From Brasilonema sp. UFV-L1 (GTDB lineage: Bacteria; Cyanobacteriota; Cyanobacteriia; Cyanobacteriales; Nostocaceae), in contig NZ_QMEA01000050.1 of NCBI RefSeq assembly GCF_012912105.1, positions 1 through 41,043 of the forward strand: DNA of 41,043 bases, read 5' to 3'. The notes under the pieces are model-generated. The model saw nothing but the letters and a program-made list of their open reading frames with translations. It was not told where the DNA came from and searched no databases. The translations under genes were made by a program, and so were the position numbers. Shown here piece by piece: positions 1 to 8,870 of the stretch (position 1 is its first letter; each line of letters begins with the position of its first letter).

Positions 1-829
1 GTGCGGGGCGAGGGCGCGAAGAAGCTAACGTCGAAAAATCAAGTAGAGTATCTGGCAACTCAGATAAATAATTTGTCATGCCATTCTCCATCCATCTGAT
101 TTGTGTATAAATATAGACATTACCAACTCAAGAGTTAATTCTCGATTACGTGGTTTCTTGCATGGAGTCGTCATTGTGCTTTGAACGGAGCAAATGAATC
201 TTGTCATTCACAAGACTCTCTTCTCTAGCGAGTCTCTAAAAAATGCTTATTGACTTAAAACTGAGTTTTACTTTTGACTTAATTTGTACAAGTAAGCAAA
301 AGACCTTCAGTAATAAATCTGATTTTCTCGTTAAATACATAAATCAGACTTTTCGTCAATTACCTATGCACCAAATTTAGATGCGTTTGCCCCTGCTAAG
401 TAGGTCAGTGAAAATAAACACAACTATATTAATAAGGGTAAAGGGTAACGGTCCAAGGGAAAAACCTTTACCCTTTAACCCTGCCCCTTATCCCCAGAGG
501 GGACCCCACCTTCCCCTTTTCCCTTACAAAACGTTACATAGTTCGGTTTAATAGCGCCTATCTGCTTATGAGTCATTTTGTGTTCTCTAAAGTCGGTATA
601 TGATGTTCTACTTATTTAATGGGTGAAGGCTTAACTCATTTATGCAGTCACCAAGTAATTAACAGCCCAAAAAAGTCAAAGAAAATATCCCAAATGCTCG
701 TTGAAGTTTTTAATTTAATTACACATCTGTCAAAAGACGGAAAGTAAACGCAAAAATTTTAGTCCTTTAGCTATAAATTTGATACAATATCCCCTTGTTA
801 GTTATTCTGACCTTTCACGGGATGTAGAA
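1..829. other. Gene-free AT-rich stretch
   Basis: I see no convincing coding region, tRNA or rRNA here. The only structure I can point to is an imperfect inverted repeat at 435-448 and 468-482 (AGGGTAAAGGGTAA against its near complement), which could fold into a hairpin with a loop of about 20 nt. Its role is unknown; it is not followed by a T-run. Confidence 0.5.
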
Positions 830-1336
830 GTGCGGTTCGTTGGTAGCTGGCGCGACCTGAAAAAGGTCGTTTAGGACGGGAAGCCTACTTCCCTAGTGGA
901 CTCACACCCGCTACCCCTACGTAAAAAACTCATAAGAGTCCGGTCACGCCTCAAGTAAGTAATGAACGAGGTGGAGTGCAGACCACGAAAGAAACCAAAA
1001 CTGCTAGCCCTAAAGCGGTTAAGGAGCGAAGGGGTATCAATACTACTCGGTTAAGACTTTTTTGAACACCATAGACAACGACATTTCAATAGTTTTAGCC
1101 CCACCTAATTTCCTTAACCGAGCAGTATTGGAAGGGGTATCCTCTAATGGTGAACGTAAGTGAACTATCGTTTAAACTGCGTTATACGAAAAAGAGCCAA
1201 ATTGGGCTGACAGGCTCTGACCAAAAGGTGAATGGACGGGGTTTATACGTTAGCTTGTCGTGCTATTCTACAACTCGTGGGATAGCCTCCTGTGCAAATC
1301 TCAAGATTGCAGTGTGCAGTACAACACTCCTCGGTT
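830..1336 (+). other. Probable 5' remnant of a group II intron
   Basis: The stretch begins with GTGCGG, close to the group II 5' consensus GTGYG, and then reads like domain I of cyanobacterial group IIB introns: dense short stems, a segment GAACGTAAGTGAACTATCG near 1151-1169, and a later segment with GGACGGGG. This rests on remembered family sequence, not on an alignment. No intron-encoded reverse transcriptase and no domain V/VI is present downstream, so it would be a 5' fragment. A MITE at 1038-1130 interrupts it. The short ORF at 1147-1341 lies inside and has no protein-like character. Confidence 0.45.
1038..1130. mobile_element. MITE with 18-bp TIRs and 10-bp TSD (copy 1)
   Basis: The terminal inverted repeats are CAATACTACTCGGTTAAG at 1038-1055 and its complement CTTAACCGAGCAGTATTG at 1113-1130, with one mismatch. 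The element is flanked by a perfect 10-bp direct repeat GAAGGGGTAT at 1028-1037 and 1131-1140, the expected target duplication. At 93 bp it has no coding capacity. A second element with nearly the same ends lies at 39152-39246. Removing the element plus one target copy restores a continuous sequence in the presumed intron. Confidence 0.85.
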
Positions 1337-1405
1337 TTTAAATACGACTGCACAAAGCGATCGCTCATGACTAGCAGTTAAACACCCAAGGGGACAAGGC
1401 AATAA

Positions 1406-2254
1406 ATGAAAGACTTAGAAAACATTTTAGAATTAGCTCGTTCCGTATCTTGGGGAGCAACAGATAGATTACGGTCTTACTACCACCAGACGAGCGACGA
1501 CAACCTAGAAGTACAGTATAAACAAAATGAGCCTGTCACGATTGCAGATGTAAATGTCAATCATTACATCCTGGAGAATCTGCAAGGAGTTTTGGGTGAT
1601 AAAGATTTTGCTTACATTAGCGAAGAAACTTACACAGGACAACAAACTCCGCAAGAATGGGTATGGATCATTGACCCTTTGGATGGTACACGAGATTTTA
1701 TCGAAAAAACTGGGGAGTACGCAATTCACATCGCGTTAGTACACGAAACACGTCCGGTGCTTGCAGTCGTCGCAGTACCTGAAGCAGAAAAATTGTACTA
1801 TGCCATCAAGGGAAGCGGTGCTTTTGTGGAAACCCGTGAGGCGAAAAGTTTATCATTACGAGTGTCATCACGAGAACGCCTGGAAGATTTAACTCTAGTC
1901 GTCAGTCGTAGCCACCGTAATGAAAGATTAAATTACTTGCTGCAACATCTACCATGTCAAAATCAGAAAGCAGTTGGCAGTGTGGGCGGTAAAATTGCTG
2001 CAATTGTCGAACAACGAGCAGATGTCTACATTTCTCTTTCTGGTAAGTCTGCCCCAAAAGATTGGGATATAGCTGCTCCAGAACTTATCTTAACAGAAGC
2101 TGGTGGTCAGTTTACTCATTTTGATGGCACACCGCTGCAATATAACACTGGTGATGTGAATCAGTGGGGTGGTTTACTTGCGAGTAACGGTCAGTATCAC
2201 CAATTTCTTTGTCAGGAAGCAGAAAAAATATTAGCACAGTTTGAAAGTCACTAA
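1406..2254 (+). CDS. cysQ: CysQ-like 3'(2'),5'-bisphosphate nucleotidase / inositol monophosphatase family
   Basis: A 282-residue protein of the lithium-sensitive, Mg-dependent phosphatase family. The metal-binding motif DPLDGTRDFIEKTGEYAIH lies at about residues 92-110, and the second signature WDIAAPELILTEAGG lies near residue 220. Upstream EE in YISEET supplies a further metal ligand. Family members hydrolyse 3'-phosphoadenosine 5'-phosphate or PAPS in sulfur assimilation, or inositol phosphates; the DPLDGTRDF form fits CysQ better than classical inositol monophosphatases. It is cytoplasmic. The ATG follows a GGGGACAAGG stretch. The next gene starts 26 bp downstream on the same strand. Exact substrate is inferred. 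Confidence 0.85.
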   Translation: MKDLENILELARSVSWGATDRLRSYYHQTSDDNLEVQYKQNEPVTIADVNVNHYILENLQGVLGDKDFAYISEETYTGQQTPQEWVWIIDPLDGTRDFIEKTGEYAIHIALVHETRPVLAVVAVPEAEKLYYAIKGSGAFVETREAKSLSLRVSSRERLEDLTLVVSRSHRNERLNYLLQHLPCQNQKAVGSVGGKIAAIVEQRADVYISLSGKSAPKDWDIAAPELILTEAGGQFTHFDGTPLQYNTGDVNQWGGLLASNGQYHQFLCQEAEKILAQFESH

Positions 2255-2280
2255 ATGTTTTTCAATACAAAACAAATTCG

Positions 2281-3156
2281 ATGAAGCTGAATACCCAATG
2301 GTTGATCGTGATTTTGAGTGCGAGTATTATTTTTGGAGAACTTTACGGCTGTACAACTAACACCAGCACTCTTGTGAAGAATAAGGAGATCGCAAATACC
2401 CAAGCACAACAAGAGATTATCATCGGTGGTCAAAGTAGCACTTATCCGACTATGAAAATACTAGCTGATGTCTACACAGCCAAAGTTAAAAACATTCCAG
2501 TGTCTTTCGTCCCACCGAATCAACTGAAAATTGCTATTGCTGCTGTTAAAGAAGGACTACTTGATATTTGTAGCATGAGTGAGGAACTTCCCTCAGAAGA
2601 AAATGATGGCACACTGGACTATCGAGTAGTCACTAAGGACGCCCTTTTACTAGCCACACATCCGAGTGTTGAAGGCATTACTAACTTGACAACAGCAAAT
2701 CTCAAAGCAATTTACAGTGGTGCTATGAAGAATTGGCAGCAAATAGGCGGTCCTGATGCCAAAATTATAGTACTAGACTTACCAGATAATGAGCCAGCTA
2801 AACGCCTTCTACGGAAATATTACCAAGGTAAGGATTTGAAAAATTCGCCGCAAGCAGTGATTTTGAAGGATGAGAAAGATATTATCACAGCGTTACAAAA
2901 CACACCTTATAGCATTGGTGCTTTCTCTTCAGGCTACGCTATTTCTCACCATCTAGCCGTCAACCTTCTTAGCTTAAATGGTGTAGAAGCCACTCCAGAA
3001 AATGTACAAAGTGGTCGGTATCAAATGGTACGTACTATACGTCTTGTCTCGAAAAAGACGACTTCTGAGGCTATTGAGGCTTTTATTAATTTTACTAATA
3101 GCAAACAAGCAGCTTTAGCACTGCGTAAGTCCGCTTTTGTGTCATCTACCTATTAG
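2281..3156 (+). CDS. PstS-like periplasmic substrate-binding lipoprotein
   Basis: A 291-residue protein with an N-terminal hydrophobic segment ending in LYGC, a lipobox with the predicted lipidated cysteine at residue 24. The rest resembles the PBP-like domain of phosphate-binding proteins: a first strand followed by QSSTYPTMK, an AVKEGLLDICSMSEEL segment, then a second lobe with LKAIYSGAMKNWQQIGG, typical of PstS-type proteins. It is shorter and more divergent than canonical PstS. No Pst permease genes are adjacent, so ligand and partner are unknown. It follows the CysQ-like gene by 26 bp and may be co-transcribed with it. Confidence 0.75.
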   Translation: MKLNTQWLIVILSASIIFGELYGCTTNTSTLVKNKEIANTQAQQEIIIGGQSSTYPTMKILADVYTAKVKNIPVSFVPPNQLKIAIAAVKEGLLDICSMSEELPSEENDGTLDYRVVTKDALLLATHPSVEGITNLTTANLKAIYSGAMKNWQQIGGPDAKIIVLDLPDNEPAKRLLRKYYQGKDLKNSPQAVILKDEKDIITALQNTPYSIGAFSSGYAISHHLAVNLLSLNGVEATPENVQSGRYQMVRTIRLVSKKTTSEAIEAFINFTNSKQAALALRKSAFVSSTY

Positions 3157-3276
3157 GGTATATGCGTTATTTAATTTTTGTCAACAACTCTATTTTTATG
3201 ATTTGAATTACTATATAATAAAAGTTTCCACTATTTGATGTCATTTGGGTGATCTACTATTTTAGGAGTGGAATTT

Positions 3277-3462
3277 ATGAAAAAAGAACATCGAGTAACA
3301 GTCGTCAATGAGCGACTCAGAAATATCATTTCAAGAGTAGAATCTGCGCCGAACACGAATCATCTCAAGTTACTTGAACCCTCTGCACCCATACAGATAT
3401 TGCCAAAAACAAGTACTTGTTCTGGTGAGGATGAGAATTCAGATGTCAAGCAATCCCACTAA
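3277..3462 (+). CDS. Small hypothetical protein
   Basis: A 61-residue ORF with no family I recognise. I chose the ATG at 3277 over the GTG at 3268 because a clear AGGAG ribosome-binding site at 3264-3268 sits 8 nt upstream of the ATG and overlaps the GTG. The protein is basic near the start (MKKEHRVTVVNERLR) and has no membrane segment. The good ribosome-binding site is the main evidence that it is real. It stands between the PstS-like gene and an ABC ATPase, both on the same strand. Confidence 0.5.
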   Translation: MKKEHRVTVVNERLRNIISRVESAPNTNHLKLLEPSAPIQILPKTSTCSGEDENSDVKQSH

Positions 3463-3577
3463 ATACTAGCAAACGCAATGGCAACTACCCAAATGCGCGC
3501 CCGGAAAATCTTGATCGCGTTTTCATCTGGCACAATAGTCACAACAAGCGATCAACTTCTCTGTTGCCAAACGACTC

Positions 3578-4429
3578 ATGAGTGTTGCTGTTCATCTAGA
3601 AAACGTCTACAAACTTTACAATAATATTCCTGTGGTGAATGACCTCTCATTCACTATAAATGCGGGAGAAATGTTTGGTTTACTTGGTCCGAATGGTGCG
3701 GGTAAATCTACTACAATTCGGATGTTAACCACACTCACGAAACCAACTCAGGGACAGATACACGTCTTTGAACATGATGTGGTGAGCCAACCCATACTAG
3801 CAAAACAATGTCTAGGTGTTGTGTTACAGCAAATTAGTGTTGATGACGATTTAACAGTATGGGAGAATATGGAGCTGCACGGAAGGCTACATCACATTGC
3901 CAATCCTGGGCGACAGAAACTGATTCATCAATGGCTAGAGTATGTTGAACTGGCAACCAGACGTGATAATTTGGTAAAAAGTCTGTCTGGGGGTATGAAG
4001 CGACGGTTACAGATAGCAAGAGCTTTGTTACATCAACCGCAAATTCTGTTTTTAGATGAACCAACAGTCGGACTAGATCCTCAAACAAGGCGACGTCTTT
4101 GGGAAATTATTCGAGATTTAAACAAGCAAGGGATGACAATGCTGCTGACGACTCATTATATGGATGAGGTCGAGTATTTGTGTCATCGCATTGGTATTAT
4201 GGATAGTGGTAAGTTAATTTCTCTTGGCACATTACAAGAATTACGCTCTGCTCATGGCGAGGGTTTAGTGATCAAGCAAGTGGGAGATCGTTGGGAATAT
4301 CTTTTTTTCCCAACTTTAGAAGATGCAAACTCTTACCTCAATCAACAACAAGATAAAACAGGAATGATGGTTCGTCCCTCTAACTTGGAAGATATTTTCG
4401 TAGAACTCACCGGACGCAAGTTGGACTAG
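3578..4429 (+). CDS. ABC transporter ATP-binding protein (ABC-2/DrrA type)
   Basis: A 283-residue ATPase with all nucleotide-binding motifs: Walker A GPNGAGKST at about residues 37-45, signature LSGGMKRRLQIA, Walker B ILFLDEPTVGLD, and the H-loop TTHYMDE. The C-terminal extension after residue 220 matches the accessory region of DrrA/NatA-like subunits, which pair with a separate ABC-2 permease for export of drugs, lipids or polysaccharides. No permease gene follows: the next gene is convergent, with its stop codon only 7 bp away. The partner must be encoded elsewhere, or this subunit is orphaned. Substrate unknown. Confidence 0.9.
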   Translation: MSVAVHLENVYKLYNNIPVVNDLSFTINAGEMFGLLGPNGAGKSTTIRMLTTLTKPTQGQIHVFEHDVVSQPILAKQCLGVVLQQISVDDDLTVWENMELHGRLHHIANPGRQKLIHQWLEYVELATRRDNLVKSLSGGMKRRLQIARALLHQPQILFLDEPTVGLDPQTRRRLWEIIRDLNKQGMTMLLTTHYMDEVEYLCHRIGIMDSGKLISLGTLQELRSAHGEGLVIKQVGDRWEYLFFPTLEDANSYLNQQQDKTGMMVRPSNLEDIFVELTGRKLD

Positions 4430-4436
4430 TCTTATC

Positions 4437-5177
4437 TTATCCTCTCAAAGTTCGTAGTAAGTCTTCTACTCTTCCGACGCTATCTTGCTTGCCTTGCTTT
4501 TCATACAAATCACGGGCTTGTTGAAACGCTGCGATCGCATCTTTTGATTTGCCCTGTTTCATTAAAATATTACCCCGCAATTCATAAACTTGGGGATTTT
4601 TAGGATCAAGACTGACAGCTTGTTCGTACGCCCATTTCACATTGTTGTTTTCTCCCAAACGCAACAGAACTGTCGCTAACCCTATATAGGCGTTGACGTT
4701 ACTGCGGTTAGCTTGTATTGCACGACGGTAAGCCTCTTTTGCTCCCTTATTATCTCCCAAATTACCACTGACGTAACCCAAAGCATACTGATAATCGCTA
4801 TTGTTAGGATTTAAAGCAACAGCACGACGGTAAGCCTGTAGTGCTGCGGAAAAATTCCCTTGTAAGGCGTAGAGGTAGCCAATACCTGAAGAAATCGTAG
4901 CGTTTTTTGGCTCCAGTGCAGCTGCTCTTTGATAGATGGCGATCGCTCCATTATAATCACCACTATCTACCAGCCTCCGCCCTTCCTCCAAAAGTCCTTT
5001 TAATTCCTGACTACTTTGTTGTGGTACTGCTTCTTGAGCCTGAGTAACTAAAGGCATTGTTACTACAAAGCTCCCTAATAGGAGAACACTTACTAGAAAT
5101 GATGTTCGATTGTACACAGTTAGTTCCCTGAAAGTTTCTGCAACTGTTTCCCACAATCTCCGTGGATGCTTGTCCAT
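4437..5177 (-). CDS. TPR-repeat protein with N-terminal membrane anchor or signal
   Basis: A 246-residue protein. A hydrophobic segment SFLVSVLLLGSFVVTMPLV at about residues 26-44 followed by TQAQEA looks like a signal peptide with an unusually long charged n-region, or a membrane anchor. From about residue 55 to the end there are five tetratricopeptide repeats with the usual A-Y-A-P pattern (for example AIAIYQRAAALEPKN and ALQAYRRAVALNPNN). TPR domains are protein-interaction scaffolds; the partner is unknown. The gene is convergent with the ABC ATPase gene. Confidence 0.85.
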   Translation of the reverse strand: MDKHPRRLWETVAETFRELTVYNRTSFLVSVLLLGSFVVTMPLVTQAQEAVPQQSSQELKGLLEEGRRLVDSGDYNGAIAIYQRAAALEPKNATISSGIGYLYALQGNFSAALQAYRRAVALNPNNSDYQYALGYVSGNLGDNKGAKEAYRRAIQANRSNVNAYIGLATVLLRLGENNNVKWAYEQAVSLDPKNPQVYELRGNILMKQGKSKDAIAAFQQARDLYEKQGKQDSVGRVEDLLRTLRG

Positions 5178-5719
5178 TAAAACAGATATATTTGATTTTG
5201 CAAACTCTGTTTGTTTACTTTTACAAAATATTTACGATAAATTTTCTTTATTTCTGGGAACTGATACTATTTTGGATTTTAGATTCTAGATTTTGAATTG
5301 TGAAAGTGTTACTAGTAATCGCTTTTAGCGCTCTATCTGTCGCAATCACTTTTCAAATTAGTATTACAATAATTTAACAGTTTTTCCTCAGAAAATCTGC
5401 TTCTCAATTATCTGCTTGATGTTTCAACGTCTACTCCCTTCGGTGCTAGAAGAAATACCTATTTGAATGAACCGCTTAGCAAGAGTGTGTCCCGTTCGCT
5501 TTGCGCGTGCCCGTAAGAACTCAGGGACATACACACAAAGTACACAAACAAACAAGAGAAGAAGAACGGTAATTTTATGGTGGTAAGAAAGTAATCTTTG
5601 GTTTGCCGCCCTCCAAGCGTCTACGTATCCTTTGTGATATGCGTGACGTACTCCCGAACGTTCAACAAAATCTTACAACTCAAATAGGATCGCTATAGTT
5701 GTGTTTTTGAGGCAAATCC
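5178..5719. other. Intergenic region with dispersed-repeat remnants
   Basis: I find no coding potential. Around 5480-5545 there is a segment with TGTGTCCC and, after a GC-rich loop, GGGACATACACA, which resembles a degraded small palindromic repeat. The upstream region of the TPR gene (5180-5300) is very AT-rich and probably holds its promoter, but I cannot assign -10/-35 boxes with confidence. Confidence 0.4.
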
Positions 5720-6046
5720 ATGATTTTAACTACGACTGATGTCATTCAAGGAGCTATCATTCAATCATATTCAGGCATTGTAACGGCAGAAGTTGTCTAC
5801 GGCAGTAATTTTTTACGAGATTTTTTTGCTAGCATCCGAGATATTATAGGTGGACGCACAGGCAGTTACGAACGCCTATTTGAAGAAGGTCAACGTAAAG
5901 CTTTAGAAGAATTAGAGCGGCGAGCATTACGTCTAGGGGCAGATGCTGTTGTCGGCATTGAAATCGATACTGGCACAATCAATGTTGACCAATCAGGTGT
6001 TCTCCTACTAATTACTGCTACAGGTACTGCTGTCAAACTACGTTAG
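5720..6046 (+). CDS. YbjQ/UPF0145 family protein
   Basis: A 108-residue protein that matches the heavy-metal-binding domain family (YbjQ, UPF0145). Evidence is the overall length and the pattern GxIIQSYSGIVTAEVVYG near the start, the central RDIIGGRTGSYERLFEEGQ segment, and the end with EELERRALRLGADAVVGIEID. Family members form homopentamers and lack a firmly established function. There is no signal peptide. The gene is followed at once by a perfect 15-bp inverted repeat that may act as its terminator. It stands alone in its transcription unit. Confidence 0.85.
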   Translation: MILTTTDVIQGAIIQSYSGIVTAEVVYGSNFLRDFFASIRDIIGGRTGSYERLFEEGQRKALEELERRALRLGADAVVGIEIDTGTINVDQSGVLLLITATGTAVKLR

Positions 6047-6060
6047 CAGTTAGCAGTTAT

Positions 6061-6091
6061 CAGTTATCAGTGAACAGTTCACTGATAACTG
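6061..6091 (+). terminator. Perfect 15-bp inverted repeat, likely terminator, built on heptamer repeats
   Basis: CAGTTATCAGTGAAC at 6061-6075 is followed after one base by its exact complement at 6077-6091, then TTTCG. It lies 14 bp past the stop of the YbjQ gene. The left arm is part of a run of GTTAGCA/GTTATCA heptamers starting near 6042, so it may be a short tandem repeat that has become a hairpin. The T-run is weak. Confidence 0.55.
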
Positions 6092-6416
6092 TTTCGATAT
6101 TGATGAAAGATAAGAATGATAAAATTTCATTGAAGGATTCAAGATATCGTTCAATTATAGTGAAATGAACCTGATTCTGATTGTGTCGTTTTGTGACTTT
6201 TCTTCTTTTATTTATTAATTTTGTTAAGCAATGAAAACTTCAGAAAAAGTCACAAAAATTTGTGAAAAATAACAGATTTTTTTTATGACTTAGGATAGAG
6301 TCATGAACTATTTCCGCTGATAGATATTAAAAACTATAATAGGCAATTTAATTTTAATCATTAGCATGAATAGTTGAAGAAAAAACTTTATTGGAGTGGA
6401 AAGGAAAAAGTAGTCT
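6092..6416. other. AT-rich intergenic region
   Basis: No ORF or structured RNA recognised. A GGAGTGGAAAGGA purine-rich segment at about 6392-6405 probably includes the ribosome-binding site of the downstream membrane-protein gene. Confidence 0.4.
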
Positions 6417-7049
6417 ATGTCATATACTAATCGAGCAGGAAATGAGGTGATTACCGACCCTGCAGTAGTAGCTAGAGTTACTGATTATCACGATCTCGTT
6501 CGTTGGGGTCCTATCATTTCTGGTTTGTTGATTGCCTTAGCAACTCAATTGGTTTTAAGCTCTATTTTTGCTGCAATAGGAGCAGGTAGCATTGAAGCTT
6601 CAGGTAGACCGAGAACAATTGCTCCAGATGTGGCTGGGAATATTGGTATTTGGTCAACCATTGCTTTATTGATTTCGCTATTTACTGGTGCTTGGGTTAT
6701 GGCTCGTGCTTGTGGTCCAATGAACCGCAATACAGCTCTTCTCAACGGCGCAATACTTTGGGCAACAACTTTGGCAGTCAGCTCTTGGTTACTAGCTAGT
6801 GGAGTATCTGGTGCTTTTGGTATTGCTGCTTCTAATGCTGGAGAAGTCATTAACCAGGTGCAACAGCAAGGAGGCGTTCCTGTACCAAGAAATACAACTA
6901 ACGTCAGTGCGCAAGAAGCTCGTCAAATTGCAGCAAATGTACGTTCAGGATTGTGGTGGTTTGTATTTGGTTCTTTGTTAGGTTTACTTGCTTCAATGGT
7001 TGGAGCTGCTACAGGAAGTCGCAGTCCACGCAATAATCATTACGTCTAA
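6417..7049 (+). CDS. Cyanobacterial multi-pass membrane protein, function unknown
   Basis: A 210-residue protein with four predicted membrane segments: about residues 31-56 (PIISGLLIALATQLVLSSIF), 77-95, 108-135 (GAILWATTLAVSSWLLASGV), and 180-200 (WWFVFGSLLGLLASMVGAAT). The loop before the last helix is polar and Q/N-rich. It resembles cyanobacterial proteins labelled PhnA-like or of unknown function, with a small-residue-rich helix pattern; I cannot name a reaction. A purine-rich ribosome-binding region precedes the ATG. It is monocistronic, with a convergent gene downstream. Confidence 0.75.
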   Translation: MSYTNRAGNEVITDPAVVARVTDYHDLVRWGPIISGLLIALATQLVLSSIFAAIGAGSIEASGRPRTIAPDVAGNIGIWSTIALLISLFTGAWVMARACGPMNRNTALLNGAILWATTLAVSSWLLASGVSGAFGIAASNAGEVINQVQQQGGVPVPRNTTNVSAQEARQIAANVRSGLWWFVFGSLLGLLASMVGAATGSRSPRNNHYV

Positions 7050-7203
7050 AAATTTGTCTAGATTGAATCCTGCATGATTCTCAACTCAGCCCATAGCTCA
7101 CCGAAAAATGAATTTCCGAACTCAGAGTTTAAGTATACTAATTGTGGACTGAAATTCTAAATAATCAGTATTGAGTCCTCTCAAGAGGACTCTTGCTATA
7201 AGC

Positions 7204-7464
7204 TCATGCATGAAGATTCGCTTGCTCTTGCAACCACGGATCAACAGGTTGTCCATCTTTTCGACGTAACTCGATTTCAACAACCATAACTGATTTTGAA
7301 CCAGGAGGTGCAGGTTTTTGATGGAAAAGAATATCGTAATCTGCTGGGTTATGATTGCGCTCTTTTAGCCAATCATACACTTTTGTTGTCGCGAAAAACG
7401 ATTGCCCGTTCTCAAACATCCGGGTAATCTCCATTTGTAGAGTGTAGGGATTGAGTCTGCCCAT
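7204..7464 (-). CDS. Small conserved-looking hypothetical protein
   Basis: An 86-residue soluble protein with a well-formed mixed alpha/beta composition (LQMEITRMFENGQSFF, then VYDWLKERNH, then VMVVEIELRR). It does not match a family I can name. There is no signal peptide or membrane segment. The start at 7464 is the first ATG in the frame. Upstream on its strand is the 7577-8640 pseudogene region; downstream is the convergent membrane-protein gene. Confidence 0.65.
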   Translation of the reverse strand: MGRLNPYTLQMEITRMFENGQSFFATTKVYDWLKERNHNPADYDILFHQKPAPPGSKSVMVVEIELRRKDGQPVDPWLQEQANLHA

Positions 7465-7576
7465 TGTCTACTGCCTTTGTTTAGTAATCTAAAGTTAGGG
7501 ATTTCCCCTACTTTATGTTATCCGTTTCATGTGCAGTTCATCATTACCGAGATACAGGACAAGAAGCAGGTGTTTG

Positions 7577-7735
7577 TCAAGGGCTGTGAGGGTTGACATG
7601 ACTCGATTGCGCTACGAGTTCTATATTTCCATTGCTATCAACTATCCAACCAGTAGCTTCCACAATTTGAGTTGTCGCAGCCGCAACTTTGGGAGTATTT
7701 GAGACTGCTGTTGGTTGTGGCGAAATTGTTGTTTT
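7577..7735 (-). pseudogene. C-terminal remnant of a filamentous-haemagglutinin-type (two-partner secretion) protein
   Basis: Read on the minus strand, the frame ending with the stop at 7577-7579 encodes TTISPQPTAVSNTPK, then ATTQIVEATGWIVDSNGNIE, then LVAQSSHVNPHSP. A conserved EAxGWIVDxNGNIELVAQ ending is characteristic of large cyanobacterial FHA-domain exoproteins. Only the last 50 codons or so remain, joined in a different frame to the TPR remnant at 7734. FHA exoproteins often neighbour CHAT/TPR genes in cyanobacteria, so a deletion fusing the two is plausible. Confidence 0.55.
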
Positions 7736-8470
7736 AAATCTCGGCTATATTTTTTTGATTACCAATTTTGCTTATGGTGCGAGCAAAGTTGATACGTGCA
7801 TAGATACCAACTTGAGTGGTAGGCACAGTTGCTAATTGAGATTGGATTGTGGGTATTAATGTTTGGGCTTCTGCTATTCGTTCATTCAAGGCAAGCAAGC
7901 TGAGTTGATTGATTTGGGCTTGAACTTTGGTGAGTGGGTTGGATGCAACTAAAGCTGCATTTTCATAATGAGTTATTGCGTCTTCTATTTTACCTAAAAC
8001 TCTAGCAGTATTACCAAGGGAAAATTCTGTTAAGCTAATTTCTAAAGGCAGTTGCAGACGTTGGGCAATTTCTAAGCTTTGTTGTAAGTTTTCTTTTGAT
8101 TGTTCTAAGTCACCTAATTGTTGCTGGGCATTACCGAGAGAGCGTAAAGCAGTCACTTTTTCAAGTGAGTCAGGTTGGGTTTGTAACTGTTGGGAGACTG
8201 TATTCAATAGACATCTCCAGAAATTAATAAGGAAATACCCCGTCCTTAAGGATGGGGTTTAGTCCCTATTATGCGTTACGTGAAACTCTTGTAGAGACCG
8301 TACAGTACTGTCTCTACATTGTTTTCCAACAGAGGTCTATTGTATTGTTTACCTAATCGCTTCCAAATTTGCTCTGCTTGCTGTGATGTTTTTAGAGAGA
8401 CATCTGCTTGTCCTTGTGACAGTTGCAGTCCGCCTTGAATCTCTAGAGTTTGTGCTAGAACTTCCAGCAA
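7734..8470 (-). pseudogene. Broken TPR gene (CHAT-type TPR protein remnant)
   Basis: Two minus-strand pieces, 8276-8470 and 7734-8207, both read as tetratricopeptide sequence of the kind found before CHAT protease domains (AQTLEIQGGLQLSQGQAD in the first; LRSLGNAQQQLGDLEQSKEN and KVQAQINQLSLLALNERI in the second). The link between them is replaced by a short foreign segment at about 8211-8340 containing a TGTAGAGAC...GTCTCTACA palindrome, with loss of the intervening repeats. There is no secretion signal, and the CHAT domain expected downstream is absent. Confidence 0.7.
8290..8318. repeat. Small palindromic repeat inside the TPR pseudogene
   Basis: TGTAGAGAC at 8290-8298 and GTCTCTACA at 8310-8318 form a 9-bp stem with an 11-nt loop. 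The same TTGTAGAGAC core recurs at 15535 and 16798, so this is one of the dispersed palindromic repeats of this genome. A second hairpin, CCCCGTCCTTAAGGATGGGG, lies just upstream at about 8238-8257. Confidence 0.6.
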
Positions 8471-8492
8471 TTCTGACTTGGGTGGGACACAG

Positions 8493-8547
8493 GAAAGGTT
8501 ACAGCATTTTTGTTGTTTTTAGCATGATATCCGTGTCATCATGCTTA
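8493..8547. repeat. Dispersed hairpin repeat, copy A
   Basis: GGTTACAGCATTTTTGTTG followed by a palindrome AGCATGAT...ATCATGCT. A second copy is at 17814-17860. The stem arms agree, but the short loop (ATCCGTGTC here, GACACGAAT there) is inverted between the copies. It lies at the 5' edge of the broken TPR gene, as if inserted. Confidence 0.7.
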
Positions 8548-8870
8548 GCAGAACGCAAAGAGTGCCAACTTCCGTGCGGTTCTGCAATAGTCAGATTTCG
8601 CAAGAATTTCCCATTTCTATCTCACTGGTGCATAAGTTGATTTTGCTTGCACTTAATTAAAGAAGGAAGGGCAGCAAATAAGTCTGATTCACAAAATCGA
8701 TTTTTATCAATGCGTAAGTCCTCATCAGAAGGCAAAGCTAAAAGCCTCTGATTTACCACAGTGAATCAACCAAAGTCACTATAAATTTTTCAGCTTAAAA
8801 GTTCATATGTAATGAGTCACAAGTGATGCAAGATTACCAAGTAAAAATGTATTAAATCTTGGGATGAAAA

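Noticed and set aside
1147-1341. 64-codon ORF on the plus strand
   Set aside because: It lies inside the presumed intron remnant, has no protein-like composition and no ribosome-binding site.
8556-8592. Group II intron domain V look-alike (AGAACGCA...GTGCGGTTCT)
   Set aside because: The stem has mismatches, lacks the GAAA tetraloop and AGC triad, and no intron parts are nearby.
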